The notes under the pieces: generated by a model
The model's database searches: none
Told to the model about the DNA's origin: nothing
Seen by the model: the letters and a program-made list of their open reading frames with translations, nothing else
Position numbers and translations under genes: made by a program
Source: a virus
IMG/VR virus record: IMGVR_UViG_3300035034_001986
Coordinates: 1 to 23,290 of that record
DNA: 23,290 bases
Direction: 5' to 3' (one strand)
Shown here: piece after piece, positions 1-8,103 of the stretch
Layout of the letters: each line of letters begins with the position of its first letter
Numbering within the stretch: position 1 is the stretch's first letter

Positions 1-127
1 AACAGGCTAATTTATATAATAATAATTTTTAATAATAAAAGTTAAGTAAGTTAAGTAAGTTGAGGTGATCACTGCTCACTGGGCTTTACAGAGTTTCAAA
101 AATTGAGTCTTAATTGAGCAAGTTGAG
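1..127. repeat. Left terminal inverted repeat (127 bp)
   Basis: Bases 1-127 are a perfect reverse complement of 23164-23290; the match breaks at base 128 (C here, T in the mirrored right copy). Inside it are an uninterrupted A/T tract at 8-40, two tandem 9-mers TTAAGTAAG at 42-59, the palindrome GTGATCAC at 65-72, and AATTGAG or AGTTGAG elements at 101-107, 112-118 and 121-127. This layout resembles an unwinding element plus iterons, but no function is shown. It could be a real molecule end, the edge of a longer internal inverted repeat, or an assembly product. Confidence 0.97.
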
Positions 128-154
128 CAGGCGGAATAAAAATAACTTTAGGGC

Positions 155-184
155 TTGCCTTTTATCCTCAATTCTTTTTATAAT
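155..184 (+). promoter_or_regulatory. Sigma70-like promoter for the leftmost operon
   Basis: TTGCCT at 155-160 and a perfect TATAAT at 179-184 are separated by 18 bases. The pair lies just inside the left TIR and 24 bases before the first start codon, so transcription would start near 190 and read the helicase-SSB operon. The match to the bacterial housekeeping consensus suggests host RNA polymerase is used; no phage RNA polymerase gene is seen. Confidence 0.7.
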
Positions 185-207
185 GACTACAGAAAGAATA
201 GTTAAAA

Positions 208-1680
208 ATGAATATAGAAACATACAAATACAAAACAAAACCATTTCAACATCAAAAAGAACTTTTTGAACGTACCGCAGATTATCAGTACTATGCTCTT
301 TTTTGGGAGCAGGGTTGTGGTAAAACAAAACCAGTTATTGATACTTGTGCTTATCAGTATCTAAAAGGCACAGTTGACGCTTTGCTTGTTGTAGCTCCAA
401 ACGGAGTTCATCGCAATTGGATAACAGATGAACTCCCTGCTCATTTACCGGATGAAGTTGCAAAAGATGCTTGTTATTTTTATTGGCAGTCAAACAAAGC
501 AAATAACAAAGGTTATCAGGAACAGTTAAAAAATCTCCTAAAACATAAAGGTCTTTTAGTTTTGACAGTTAGCTATGAGGGCTTTATGACAAAACAAGCT
601 AGAAAGTTTATCTGGAAATTACTAAAACAACGTAAAGTTTTCTATGCTCTTGATGAAGCCCATAAAATAAAAGAACCAAAAGCAAAAAGAACAATATCAA
701 TCAATGCCTCTGGTAAGTATGCTGTCTTTCGCAGGCTGTTGACAGGTACTCCAATTGCAAAAGGACCATTTGATGCTTACTCACAAGTTAGGTGGCTTTC
801 TGACCAATTTTGGAAAGACAGAGGGTTTGGTGGATTCCTTTCTTTCAAAACTCATTTTGGAATTTGGATGAAAGCTGCTGATGTAAAAGAACAGCAGGGT
901 TATGATCCTGGTTATGATCAACTAGTGGGTTACAGGAATATAGAAGAGCTGAATAAATACATTGATAAAGTTGGTGACAGGTTAACAAAAGAAACAGCAG
1001 GTTTGGACTTGCCCCCAAAACTATTTCAAAAGCGTTTCTTTGAAATGACCCCAGCTCAAGTGAAAGCTTACAATGAGTTGAGGGAAGAGTATATTACTGA
1101 ACTTGAAAGTGGAGAAGTTGTAGAAGCAACACTCGCAATTGTGAGGTTACTAAAGCTACAGCAAATAACATGTAACTATGTGACAACAGAAGCTGATGAG
1201 CCTACTGTTTTAATTAGTGATAAAAATCCTCGTCTTGACGTTCTAAAAGATATAACTGATAATTTAACAACTCCTGCAATCATTTGGGCTAGATTCTCAC
1301 GAGACATTGACCAAATAATGGATTTACTTGGAGACAAAGCTTGTCGTTATGATGGTAAAGTTGATGACGAGGGTAGAGCAGTAAATAAAAAAGCTTTTCA
1401 AAATGGTGAAAAACAATTCTTTGTTGGCAACCAACAAGCGGGTTCAACAGGGTTAACACTTATTCAAGCAAAGACTGTTATATACTACTCCAACTCTTTT
1501 GGGCTTGTTGACCGCCTTCAAAGTGAAGATAGAGCACATAGAATTGGACAACATAATCCAGTAAACTACATTGACATTATGTGTAAAGGAACTGTTGATG
1601 AACACATTGTAAAATCTTTGCGCAGCAAGTTTGACCTTGCTTTACAAATAACAGGTGACAATATGAAGGAATGGATATGA
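208..1680 (+). CDS. SNF2-type superfamily 2 DNA helicase/ATPase
   Basis: This 490-residue protein has the ordered motifs of SF2/SNF2 ATPases: Walker A GCGKT at residues 36-40, a DEAH box at 150-153 (ALDEAHKIK), LTGTP at 179-183, and the C-terminal motif VI HRIGQ at about 444-448 preceded by DRLQSEDR. It is close to the minimal phage SNF2 length, with no accessory domain. Family members translocate on double-stranded DNA and act in replication, recombination or transcription; which one here is unknown. It is the first gene after the left TIR and its promoter. The next gene overlaps its stop codon, so the two are probably translationally coupled. The motif set makes the family certain; the role is inferred. 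Confidence 0.93.
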   Translation: MNIETYKYKTKPFQHQKELFERTADYQYYALFWEQGCGKTKPVIDTCAYQYLKGTVDALLVVAPNGVHRNWITDELPAHLPDEVAKDACYFYWQSNKANNKGYQEQLKNLLKHKGLLVLTVSYEGFMTKQARKFIWKLLKQRKVFYALDEAHKIKEPKAKRTISINASGKYAVFRRLLTGTPIAKGPFDAYSQVRWLSDQFWKDRGFGGFLSFKTHFGIWMKAADVKEQQGYDPGYDQLVGYRNIEELNKYIDKVGDRLTKETAGLDLPPKLFQKRFFEMTPAQVKAYNELREEYITELESGEVVEATLAIVRLLKLQQITCNYVTTEADEPTVLISDKNPRLDVLKDITDNLTTPAIIWARFSRDIDQIMDLLGDKACRYDGKVDDEGRAVNKKAFQNGEKQFFVGNQQAGSTGLTLIQAKTVIYYSNSFGLVDRLQSEDRAHRIGQHNPVNYIDIMCKGTVDEHIVKSLRSKFDLALQITGDNMKEWI

Positions 1681-2030
1681 CCGTTTATGTAGTACAAGAA
1701 TTGCGATACAAAAACGAATTAGGTGATTTAGTCCCTAAATATAACTTAGAGCCTGCAACAAAGTTTGGTGAGTTAAAATTTATTGCTCAACACAATGCAA
1801 ATCAGTTTGCTGCGCAAGAAGCTTTAGAACTCATGCGCGATAAAATGTATGAATTTCAAGAAGGTGATAGCTTATTGTTAATAGGGAGTCCAATTTTTAT
1901 TGGCCTTGCAACAATGATTGCAGCAGAGTATGTAAATGAATTTTATTTTTTGCAATGGTCACCAAGACACAAAAACTACACACAAATAAAATTGAATGTT
2001 AATAACTTTATGGAGGACTATAATGAATGA
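1677..2030 (+). CDS. Conserved phage protein of unknown function
   Basis: The product is about 117 residues and opens MTVYVVQE. The start at 1677 is preferred because it overlaps the helicase stop as ATGA and has GAAGGA at 1665-1670 six bases upstream; an in-frame ATG at 1671 sits directly against that Shine-Dalgarno site and is less likely. From memory, small proteins beginning T(V/I)YVVQE with a later LLL(I/V)G.P segment are common in phage early regions, often beside helicase or SSB genes; their function is unknown. A hydrophobic stretch GSPIFIGLATMIAAEY lies in the C-terminal half but is not convincing as a membrane helix. No catalytic motif is visible. Confidence 0.75.
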   Translation: MTVYVVQELRYKNELGDLVPKYNLEPATKFGELKFIAQHNANQFAAQEALELMRDKMYEFQEGDSLLLIGSPIFIGLATMIAAEYVNEFYFLQWSPRHKNYTQIKLNVNNFMEDYNE

Positions 2031-2565
2031 CTACTCAGAATTTAAAACAGAAACACAGAGTGAAAATATCTTAAAAAAGTTAAGTAACCTTGCTCGTAAA
2101 ACAAAAGAAACAGAACTTGAAATTGAGGAGCTAACAGAAAGCCTTGCAGCAGCTAAACAAAAATTTAAATTTTTGGTTGAAGATGCAATTCCTTCTGTAA
2201 TGGATGAAGCAGACCAAGAGTACATTAGAACTTTTGATGGTATTGAAATATCAGTTTCTGATGAGGTTTTTGCAAGCATTCCAAAACCTCTAAAAGATAA
2301 AGCTTACAAATGGCTTGAAGAAAACAACCAAGGTGGCTTAATCAAGCGAAAATTTGTTGTTGAATTTAGCAAAAACGATAAAGAATGGGCAGATGAGTTT
2401 GAAGACCGTTTACGTGGAGACAACCACAAACCAAAATTTAGCAAAGATATGTCAGTACACTGGCAAACCCTCAACTCTTTTGTTAAAGAGCAACTGAAAG
2501 AGGGGAAGAATTTACCTGAGGACTTGTTTGGCATTTACCAACGTCGGACAGCCAAAGTTAAATAG
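2023..2565 (+). CDS. Conserved phage early protein, N-terminal coiled coil
   Basis: The protein is 180 residues long from the ATG at 2023, chosen because GGAGG at 2012-2016 is correctly spaced from it; an upstream in-frame ATG at 1996 has no such site. The start lies inside the previous gene's last codons. Residues of about 10-50 are rich in Glu, Lys and Leu with heptad-like spacing (ETELEIEELTESLAAAK) and probably form a coiled coil. A DGIEI segment, a WLEENNQGGLIK segment and the C-terminal LPEDLFGIY resemble a family of phage proteins of unknown role found beside SSB and polymerase genes. Its position between helicase and SSB suggests a DNA replication or recombination accessory, which is inference only. 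Confidence 0.75.
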   Translation: MNDYSEFKTETQSENILKKLSNLARKTKETELEIEELTESLAAAKQKFKFLVEDAIPSVMDEADQEYIRTFDGIEISVSDEVFASIPKPLKDKAYKWLEENNQGGLIKRKFVVEFSKNDKEWADEFEDRLRGDNHKPKFSKDMSVHWQTLNSFVKEQLKEGKNLPEDLFGIYQRRTAKVK

Positions 2566-2586
2566 TCCATTGGACTTTAAGCAACG

Positions 2587-2607
2587 AATGAACAATGAAC
2601 AATGAAC
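2587..2607 (+). repeat. Three tandem AATGAAC heptamers in the SSB leader
   Basis: AATGAAC occurs three times without gaps at 2587-2593, 2594-2600 and 2601-2607. It is followed at once by the AAAGGA Shine-Dalgarno site (2608-2613) of the SSB gene. Each copy carries an ATG in a different frame: the first opens a 5-codon ORF, the second is in frame with SSB, and the third opens a 4-codon ORF. This could be a translational operator or an RNA site bound by the SSB, or chance slippage. Confidence 0.6.
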
Positions 2608-2621
2608 AAAGGATAATTATT

Positions 2622-3431
2622 ATGACTTCCAAACAAGTAGCAAAGAAAAAAGAAACAGGATTGACCTCATACAATTATGGAGACATGGCTGGAAAAGGTT
2701 TTGAAGAAGTATCAAAAGATGATATGGTCATTCCGTTTTTAAATATTTTGCAAACAAATAGCCCACAAGTTGACGATGATAGTATACCAGAAGCTAAAGC
2801 AGGTATGTTCTTCAACACCGCAACACAAGAGTTGTATGAAGAAATTGTTTTTCAACCCGTGTACAATACAAAGCATTTTGTTGAGTGGGTTCCACGGAAT
2901 GAAGGTGGTGATGGAGCTCCAGTTGCAATTTATGACGTTGATAGTGATGTTGTTGAAAAGGCAATTGAAAGCAACGGTGGTAACAAATATGGAGGCCTCA
3001 CTGTTAATGGTAACAATCTTGTTGAAACTCACTATGTCTATGGTAATTTACTGTCAGCAGATGGTAAAGACCTTCTCGATTTTGTTGTCCTTGCTTTTAG
3101 CAGCACTAAAATCTCACCTAAGAACAAGTGGTTTATGGGCATGATGAAAGTTCATAAAGATGTTCCTCTTATTGCCCATCGAGCAATTCTTGGAGCGGTT
3201 AAGCAGAAAAACAAACTTGGAACTTTTTACAATGTTGTGATCCAACCCCTTAAAGGTACATGGAAAGAGTCTTTGATTAATCCAGAAACTCAGAAGCACC
3301 TTCTTGATGAAGCTGTAGCTAATTTAGAAATGCTACAGGCTGGGGAAAAGAAAGTAGATTATTCACAACAGAATTCTTCCAATGGTGGTTCTGATCCTGT
3401 TGCCGAAGGAAATGACGACATTCCTTTCTAA
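2622..3431 (+). CDS. Single-stranded DNA-binding protein with acidic tail
   Basis: The protein has 269 residues from ATG 2622, chosen because AAAGGA at 2608-2613 lies eight bases upstream; the upstream in-frame ATG at 2595 is inside the heptamer repeats and lacks such a site. The last residues are GNDDIPF after a Gly/Ser/Gln-rich linker. This is the signature acidic tip of bacterial and phage SSBs, used to recruit replication partners. The core does not show a recognisable classical OB-fold pattern by eye, so it belongs to a divergent phage SSB group. It lies in the same operon as the SNF2 helicase and just before an intergenic hairpin. The SSB call rests mainly on the tail and the context. 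Confidence 0.7.
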   Translation: MTSKQVAKKKETGLTSYNYGDMAGKGFEEVSKDDMVIPFLNILQTNSPQVDDDSIPEAKAGMFFNTATQELYEEIVFQPVYNTKHFVEWVPRNEGGDGAPVAIYDVDSDVVEKAIESNGGNKYGGLTVNGNNLVETHYVYGNLLSADGKDLLDFVVLAFSSTKISPKNKWFMGMMKVHKDVPLIAHRAILGAVKQKNKLGTFYNVVIQPLKGTWKESLINPETQKHLLDEAVANLEMLQAGEKKVDYSQQNSSNGGSDPVAEGNDDIPF

Positions 3432-3454
3432 GAAATAACTCGCTTCACGGGTTA

Positions 3455-3482
3455 GGGGGCAGTAGCAATAGTTACTGCCCCC
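3455..3482. terminator. Intergenic GC-rich hairpin after the SSB gene
   Basis: GGGGGCAGTA at 3455-3464 pairs perfectly with TACTGCCCCC at 3473-3482. The stem extends by a G-T and a C-G pair to a four-base loop. It lies between the SSB stop and the next operon. No T-run follows, so it is not a classical intrinsic terminator; it may be a pause, a transcript 3' end protected from exonuclease, or a protein site. Confidence 0.55.
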
Positions 3483-3514
3483 ACTTAAAATCATTATTAG
3501 AAAGAACGTCAGAA

Positions 3515-4708
3515 ATGGAATGGTCAAAAGAACAGCAAACAGCAATTCAAAAAGCTGAGGATTGGTTGCAAAGTGATCAACAAGTTTTTCGCCTTTTTGG
3601 GTATGCAGGAACAGGTAAAACAACACTAGCAAAACACCTCGTTGAAAAAGTAGGGGGTAAAGTTTTGTTTGCAGCATTCACTGGTAAAGCTGCTCATGTA
3701 CTCGCTTCAAAAGGTTGTGCAGGAGCTTCAACAATACACCAATTAATTTACAACCCAAAAGGGAGTAGCAAGGTAAAACTCAAAAAGTTAGAACTTGATC
3801 TACTAATAGCAAAGCAAGAAAATGATCAACAAGTTGTTACAAAACTCAACATGGAAATTAAAATAGAAGAAGATAATGCAAAAAGACCTTCTTTTTGTTT
3901 AAACACAGACTCAATTGTGAAGACCGCAGAGCTACTTATCATTGATGAATGTAGTATGGTTGACCAACAAATTGGTGAAGACCTATTGAGCTTTGGAACA
4001 AAAATACTTGTCCTTGGAGACCCTGCTCAGTTGCCTCCTGTTAAGGGTACAGGGTTTTTTACTTATAAGTGTGAACCAGATTTCTTGCTAAGTGAAATTC
4101 ACAGACAAGCTCAGGATAGTCCAATTCTTAAAATAGCAACAAGAGTTAGAGAACAAAAACAAATTGCACTTGGAAAATATGGTCTTTCAAAGATTATTTT
4201 AGTGAAAGAAATAAACAAAAAAGAAATTTTAGAGTGTGACCAAGTCATTGTAGGTAAAAACAAAACACGGTTCTCCTACAACAAAAGAATAAGAGAGTTA
4301 AAAGGATTTGTTGGAAACTTACCAGAAATTGGTGACAAATTAGTTTGCTTGAAAAACAATCATGAGTTAGGATTACTCAATGGAGCTATGTTCTTTGTTG
4401 AAGAAACAATGGTTCTTCAAGACCAGGATAAAATTAAATTAGTTTTGAGAACTGAAGGTTCAGATGCAGTACTTGAAGTCATTTCCCACACTCATAATTT
4501 CATTGGAAAAGAGCTACCATTTTGGCAATCTGATGAAGCAGAGAGTTTTGACTTTGGATATGCAATCACTTGCCATAAAGCACAGGGTAGTCAGTGGGAT
4601 CATGTTGTCTTAATTGATGAGAGTTTTTCGTTTCGAAAAGACAGGTACAAATGGTTGTATACTGGAGTAACAAGAGCAGCAGAAAAATTAACAATTATTA
4701 GGGTATAA
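3515..4708 (+). CDS. RecD/Dda-like superfamily 1B DNA helicase
   Basis: The 397-residue protein has Walker A GYAGTGKT at 29-36, motif Ia AAFTGKAAHVL, motif II IIDECSMVD, motif III LGDPAQLPPV, an IHRQA element, and C-terminal motifs V/VI AITCHKAQGSQWD and YTGVTRA. This order is typical of 5'-3' SF1B helicases such as RecD2 and T4 Dda. The length is that of the compact Dda class. Dda remodels forks and helps initiation of T4 replication; a similar role here is inferred. It starts a new block after the hairpin at 3455-3482 and ends one base before the nrdA start codon, so it is co-translated with ribonucleotide reductase. Confidence 0.92.
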   Translation: MEWSKEQQTAIQKAEDWLQSDQQVFRLFGYAGTGKTTLAKHLVEKVGGKVLFAAFTGKAAHVLASKGCAGASTIHQLIYNPKGSSKVKLKKLELDLLIAKQENDQQVVTKLNMEIKIEEDNAKRPSFCLNTDSIVKTAELLIIDECSMVDQQIGEDLLSFGTKILVLGDPAQLPPVKGTGFFTYKCEPDFLLSEIHRQAQDSPILKIATRVREQKQIALGKYGLSKIILVKEINKKEILECDQVIVGKNKTRFSYNKRIRELKGFVGNLPEIGDKLVCLKNNHELGLLNGAMFFVEETMVLQDQDKIKLVLRTEGSDAVLEVISHTHNFIGKELPFWQSDEAESFDFGYAITCHKAQGSQWDHVVLIDESFSFRKDRYKWLYTGVTRAAEKLTIIRV

Positions 4709-4709
4709 C

Positions 4710-6497
4710 ATGAGAGAAAACACAATCCAAGAGATACGTAATTTAATTTCTGTTGATGATAGCAGGGACGAACTTCTAACTCCATTCGGAAAAACCACTT
4801 TAGACAGAGGTTACAAGTTGGAAGACGAAAGCTATCAAGATGTTTTTGCTCGTGCTGCTGTTGCATTTTGTGGAGGTGACTATGAACTAGGTCAAAGGCT
4901 TTATGACTACAGCAGTAAACTTTGGTTGAGTTTTGCTAGCCCTTTAATTAGCAATGGGGGAACAACACGAGGTCTTCCAATTAGTTGTTTTTTAAACTAT
5001 GTTGATGACTCCATCCGTGGGCTTAGTGATAATTTTGAAGAAAATGCTTTTCTTGCAACTTCCGGAGGAGGAATTGGAAGTTATTGGGGGCACATTAGAG
5101 CAATAGGTGAAAAAACCAAAAAAGGAATTGAGTCTCCAGGAGTTTTTCCTTTCATGCACTGCATTGATTCACAAATGTTAGCTTACCACCAAGGCAACAC
5201 TCGACGTGGTGCTGCTGCTATGTACATGGATATTTCACACCCTGAAATTATTAAGTTCATTGAAATGCGGAAACCTACTGGAGATGAAAACGCGAAAAAT
5301 GAAAACTTACACCACGGTATTGGAGTCACTGATGAGTTTATGATTGCTGTCAGGGATGATCTTGACTGGCAACTCAAAGACCCAAATTCAGGCAACATCC
5401 ATGAAACTGTGAAAGCCAGGAACTTGTGGATTAAAATTTTAACAACTCGGGTTTCAACAGGTGAACCCTTTGTATTCTTCAAGGACACCGCAAAACGTGC
5501 TTTACCATTAGCCCAACAGATGCTTGGATTAGAACTTCACCACTCTAATTTGTGTACAGAAATAACTTTAGCAACAGCTAAAGACCGTACAGCGGTTTGT
5601 TGTTTGAGCAGTGTTAATATTGCAAAGTATGATGAGTGGAAGCCTTATGAGGAACAGTTTATCAGAGATTGTGTAACAATGCTTGACAATGTGTTGGAGG
5701 TGTTCATCAAAAAAGCACCAAAGGAACTTTGGAGAGCAACCAAAAGTGCAGAGAGCGAGCGTTCCATTGGGCTTGGGACATTGGGCTTTCATACATACTT
5801 ACAAAATAACAAAATTAGTATTGAGAGTGAAGAAGCAATTGAGTTCAACAAACACTTCTTTAAAATGATGAAAGTAAATGCTGTAAAGCAAACTCAGAGT
5901 TTAGCACTTGAACGAGGTGAACCTTCTGATCTTAAAGGTACTGGACGAAGGAATGCCCACCTGTTAGCAATTGCCCCAAATGCAACTAGCTCAATTATCT
6001 GTGGTACAATTAGTCCTGGGATTGAACCAATTCCAGGAGGAGTATTCAACCACAAGACTAAATCAGGGTCTAAGGAAGTCAGAAATTTAGCTTTAGTAAA
6101 ACTCCTAAAAACCTTAGGCAGAGATAATGAAGAAGTTTGGTCTAGTATTAGTGTTAATGACGGTAGTGTTCAGCATTTGAATTTTTTAACAGATGAACAA
6201 AAAACAATTTTCAAAACAGCCGTTGAAATTAATCAGGTAAAACTTGTTGAACTTGCAGCAGACAGGCAAGAATATATTTGTCAAGCCCAAAGCTTGAACT
6301 TGTTTGTCCAACCTGACATTGACACAAAAACCCTCCACAAACTGCATTATCTAGCTTGGGAGAAAAAATTGAAATCATTGTATTATTTACGAAGTGATGC
6401 TGAAAAAGGTGTTGAAAAAATTGGCAACATGATTGAACGAAAAGAACGAAAAGAATTTAATTGTACAGAAGAAGTCTGTACAGCATGTGAGGGATAA
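4710..6497 (+). CDS. nrdA: Class I ribonucleotide reductase, alpha subunit
   Basis: NrdA reduces ribonucleoside diphosphates to deoxy forms together with NrdB. At 595 residues it is much shorter than the E. coli enzyme (about 760) and has no N-terminal ATP-cone, so dATP feedback inhibition is probably absent, as often in phages. Catalytic features are present: N280-L-C282-T-E284 matches the thiyl-radical Cys439/Glu441 site, C93 and C297 fit the active-site redox pair, and LYYLRSD near the end carries the two Tyr of the radical path. The C-terminal CTAC (C590, C593) is the shuttle cysteine pair that thioredoxin or glutaredoxin would reduce. No such reductant is encoded in the window, so host reductants are probably used. 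nrdB follows directly. Confidence 0.96.
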   Translation: MRENTIQEIRNLISVDDSRDELLTPFGKTTLDRGYKLEDESYQDVFARAAVAFCGGDYELGQRLYDYSSKLWLSFASPLISNGGTTRGLPISCFLNYVDDSIRGLSDNFEENAFLATSGGGIGSYWGHIRAIGEKTKKGIESPGVFPFMHCIDSQMLAYHQGNTRRGAAAMYMDISHPEIIKFIEMRKPTGDENAKNENLHHGIGVTDEFMIAVRDDLDWQLKDPNSGNIHETVKARNLWIKILTTRVSTGEPFVFFKDTAKRALPLAQQMLGLELHHSNLCTEITLATAKDRTAVCCLSSVNIAKYDEWKPYEEQFIRDCVTMLDNVLEVFIKKAPKELWRATKSAESERSIGLGTLGFHTYLQNNKISIESEEAIEFNKHFFKMMKVNAVKQTQSLALERGEPSDLKGTGRRNAHLLAIAPNATSSIICGTISPGIEPIPGGVFNHKTKSGSKEVRNLALVKLLKTLGRDNEEVWSSISVNDGSVQHLNFLTDEQKTIFKTAVEINQVKLVELAADRQEYICQAQSLNLFVQPDIDTKTLHKLHYLAWEKKLKSLYYLRSDAEKGVEKIGNMIERKERKEFNCTEEVCTACEG

Positions 6498-6501
6498 CAG
6501 A

Positions 6502-7467
6502 ATGAGTAGTATTTTTGATAAAAGAACCAGTTACAAACCGTTTAACTACCCATGGGCTTATGAAGGTTGGCTAACAAGTGAAAAAGCTCACTGGATGACA
6601 AAAGAAGTTCCGTTAGGTGATGACGTACGTGATTGGAAAACAATTTTAAACTCAGGTGAAAAGAAACTGTTAACTCAAATTTTCCGTTTCTTCACACAAG
6701 CTGATTGTGATGTAGCAGTAGGTTATGTAGAACGTTACTTACCTCAGTTTAAACAAATTGAAATACGGATGATGTTACTTTCAATTGCTGCTCGGGAATG
6801 TGTTCATATTGATGCTTATTCAAAGTTGATTGAAGAACTTGGACTACCAGAGGTTGAGTATAGTGCTTTTCTTGAGTATGGTGAAATGAAAGAAAAACAT
6901 GACTACATGTTTCAACAGCGTGATGGGTTAGAAGGACTAGCCCAGGACATGGCAGTGTTCAGTGCTTTTGGAGAGGGTTTGCAACTATTTAGCAGCTTTG
7001 TTATCCTATTGAACTTTACACGGTTTGGTAAAATGAAAGGAATGGGGCAGCTTGTAACTTGGTCAATTCGTGATGAATCACATCATGTTGACTGCATGAT
7101 TAAACTTTATAAGACTTTGTTAGATGAAAATCCAACAATCTGGACTGACAGGTTTAAGTCAAAACTCTATGCAACTTGTGAATACATGGTTGGAATGGAA
7201 GACAAATTTATTGACTTAGCTTACCAGGAAGCAGGAGACATTGAAGGACTAACACCCGAAGAAGTAAAGCAGTACATCCGCTATATTGCCAATAAACGTC
7301 TTGGACAGCTTGACCTGAAACCAATGTTTTCAGAACAAATGGTGAATCCTTTACCTTGGGTTGATTCAATTGTTAACGGAAAAGAACATACAAATTTCTT
7401 TGAAAACAAACCAACAGTTTACACTAAAGCCTCAGTGACAGGTAATTGGAATGAAGCTTTTGACTAA
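6502..7467 (+). CDS. nrdB: Class Ia ribonucleotide reductase, beta subunit
   Basis: The start at 6502 is chosen over an in-frame ATG at 6433 because GAGGG at 6489-6493 precedes it and it follows the nrdA stop; the product is 321 residues. The ferritin-like metal ligands are visible: D68, E99, H102, E158, E192 and H195. Y106 sits seven residues after E99, the same spacing as the tyrosyl-radical Tyr122 after Glu115 in E. coli NrdB, so a tyrosyl-radical (class Ia type) enzyme is expected. The protein supplies the radical to NrdA. It is the last gene before the hairpin at 7498-7535, so helicase, nrdA and nrdB probably form one transcription unit. Confidence 0.96.
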   Translation: MSSIFDKRTSYKPFNYPWAYEGWLTSEKAHWMTKEVPLGDDVRDWKTILNSGEKKLLTQIFRFFTQADCDVAVGYVERYLPQFKQIEIRMMLLSIAARECVHIDAYSKLIEELGLPEVEYSAFLEYGEMKEKHDYMFQQRDGLEGLAQDMAVFSAFGEGLQLFSSFVILLNFTRFGKMKGMGQLVTWSIRDESHHVDCMIKLYKTLLDENPTIWTDRFKSKLYATCEYMVGMEDKFIDLAYQEAGDIEGLTPEEVKQYIRYIANKRLGQLDLKPMFSEQMVNPLPWVDSIVNGKEHTNFFENKPTVYTKASVTGNWNEAFD

Positions 7468-7497
7468 ATAAAAATAGTTAACCCAAGTGGTGGTTAA

Positions 7498-7535
7498 GGC
7501 TGTCCCCAATTTTGGTTTAGTGGTTGGGGACAGCC
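7498..7535. terminator. Intergenic hairpin after nrdB
   Basis: GGCTGTCCCC at 7498-7507 pairs perfectly with GGGGACAGCC at 7526-7535 around an 18-base loop. There is no T-run. The right arm GGGGACAG is close to GGGGGCAG of the hairpin at 3455, so the two structures that bracket the helicase-nrdA-nrdB block look related. It may end or stabilise that transcript. Confidence 0.55.
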
Positions 7536-7557
7536 AACAAACGAAAGGTCCATAAGC

Positions 7558-8103
7558 ATGAGAGCTAAAGAATTTTACAACTTCATGGAAGAGCGTGAGT
7601 CCATACGGATTAAACGTGAACAGGGTTCAGAGTGGCCTTGGACAGAAGATGAAATTTTACAACAATATAAATTTACAAATGTAAAACGTGAACACGACAA
7701 AACAACGATGAAATTGAAAGAACTTTTTTATGAAAATTCCGAGTTTCAGTCATATTCACTTAAAAGCCACTTTATCAACTGTATTATATTTCGATTTATT
7801 GGTAAGTGGGAAACCTGTCGTGACATTGGCTATACCTCAGAGTTGGATGTCAAACACATACGTAAAACTGTAACTGATATTAGAGAGCAGGGTAAAGTAG
7901 CATTCACTTCTGCTTATATATTACCAGCTTTTGGAGATAAAGACCCTAAAATTGATATTCTTATAAGGAGGGTTTTCTTGCCGATGTGGTCACAACTTGA
8001 ACCTCTGCTCACAACCATCCGCGAAACCAATTGCTGGGAGCCTCTCTTCACTGAAATGAAGAATATGGATGGGTTTGGAGGAGCTCAAAGAGGTTTTGCT
8101 TGA
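7558..8103 (+). CDS. Thymine pyrophosphorylase/5-hmdU DNA kinase-like, N-terminal part
   Basis: The 181-residue frame carries the N-terminal signature I associate with the alpha-glutamyl/putrescinyl-thymine pyrophosphorylase (aGPT-Pplase)/5-hmdU DNA kinase family: FYNFMEERESIRIKRE, then WPWTEDEILQQYKFTN and VKREHDKTT near residues 25-50. These proteins act on thymidine hypermodification in phage DNA: 5-hydroxymethyluracil is activated and then decorated. The ORF runs out at GFGG and an early stop, while the rest of the domain continues in the +1 frame from about 8080, so this is half of a gene split by a frameshift. AAAGG at 7544-7548 precedes the start. The ThyA-like gene downstream fits the same pathway. 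Family recognition is from memory of motifs, without a database search. Confidence 0.75.
   Translation: MRAKEFYNFMEERESIRIKREQGSEWPWTEDEILQQYKFTNVKREHDKTTMKLKELFYENSEFQSYSLKSHFINCIIFRFIGKWETCRDIGYTSELDVKHIRKTVTDIREQGKVAFTSAYILPAFGDKDPKIDILIRRVFLPMWSQLEPLLTTIRETNCWEPLFTEMKNMDGFGGAQRGFA

Noticed and set aside
1-127. Insertion-sequence or transposon ends
   Set aside because: No transposase or integrase is encoded and there is no flanking target duplication to see, as the repeats are at the very ends.
2031-2534. Minus-strand open frames rich in Ser/Leu opposite the coiled-coil gene
   Set aside because: They are antisense shadows of Glu/Lys-rich codons, with no ribosome site and no family likeness.
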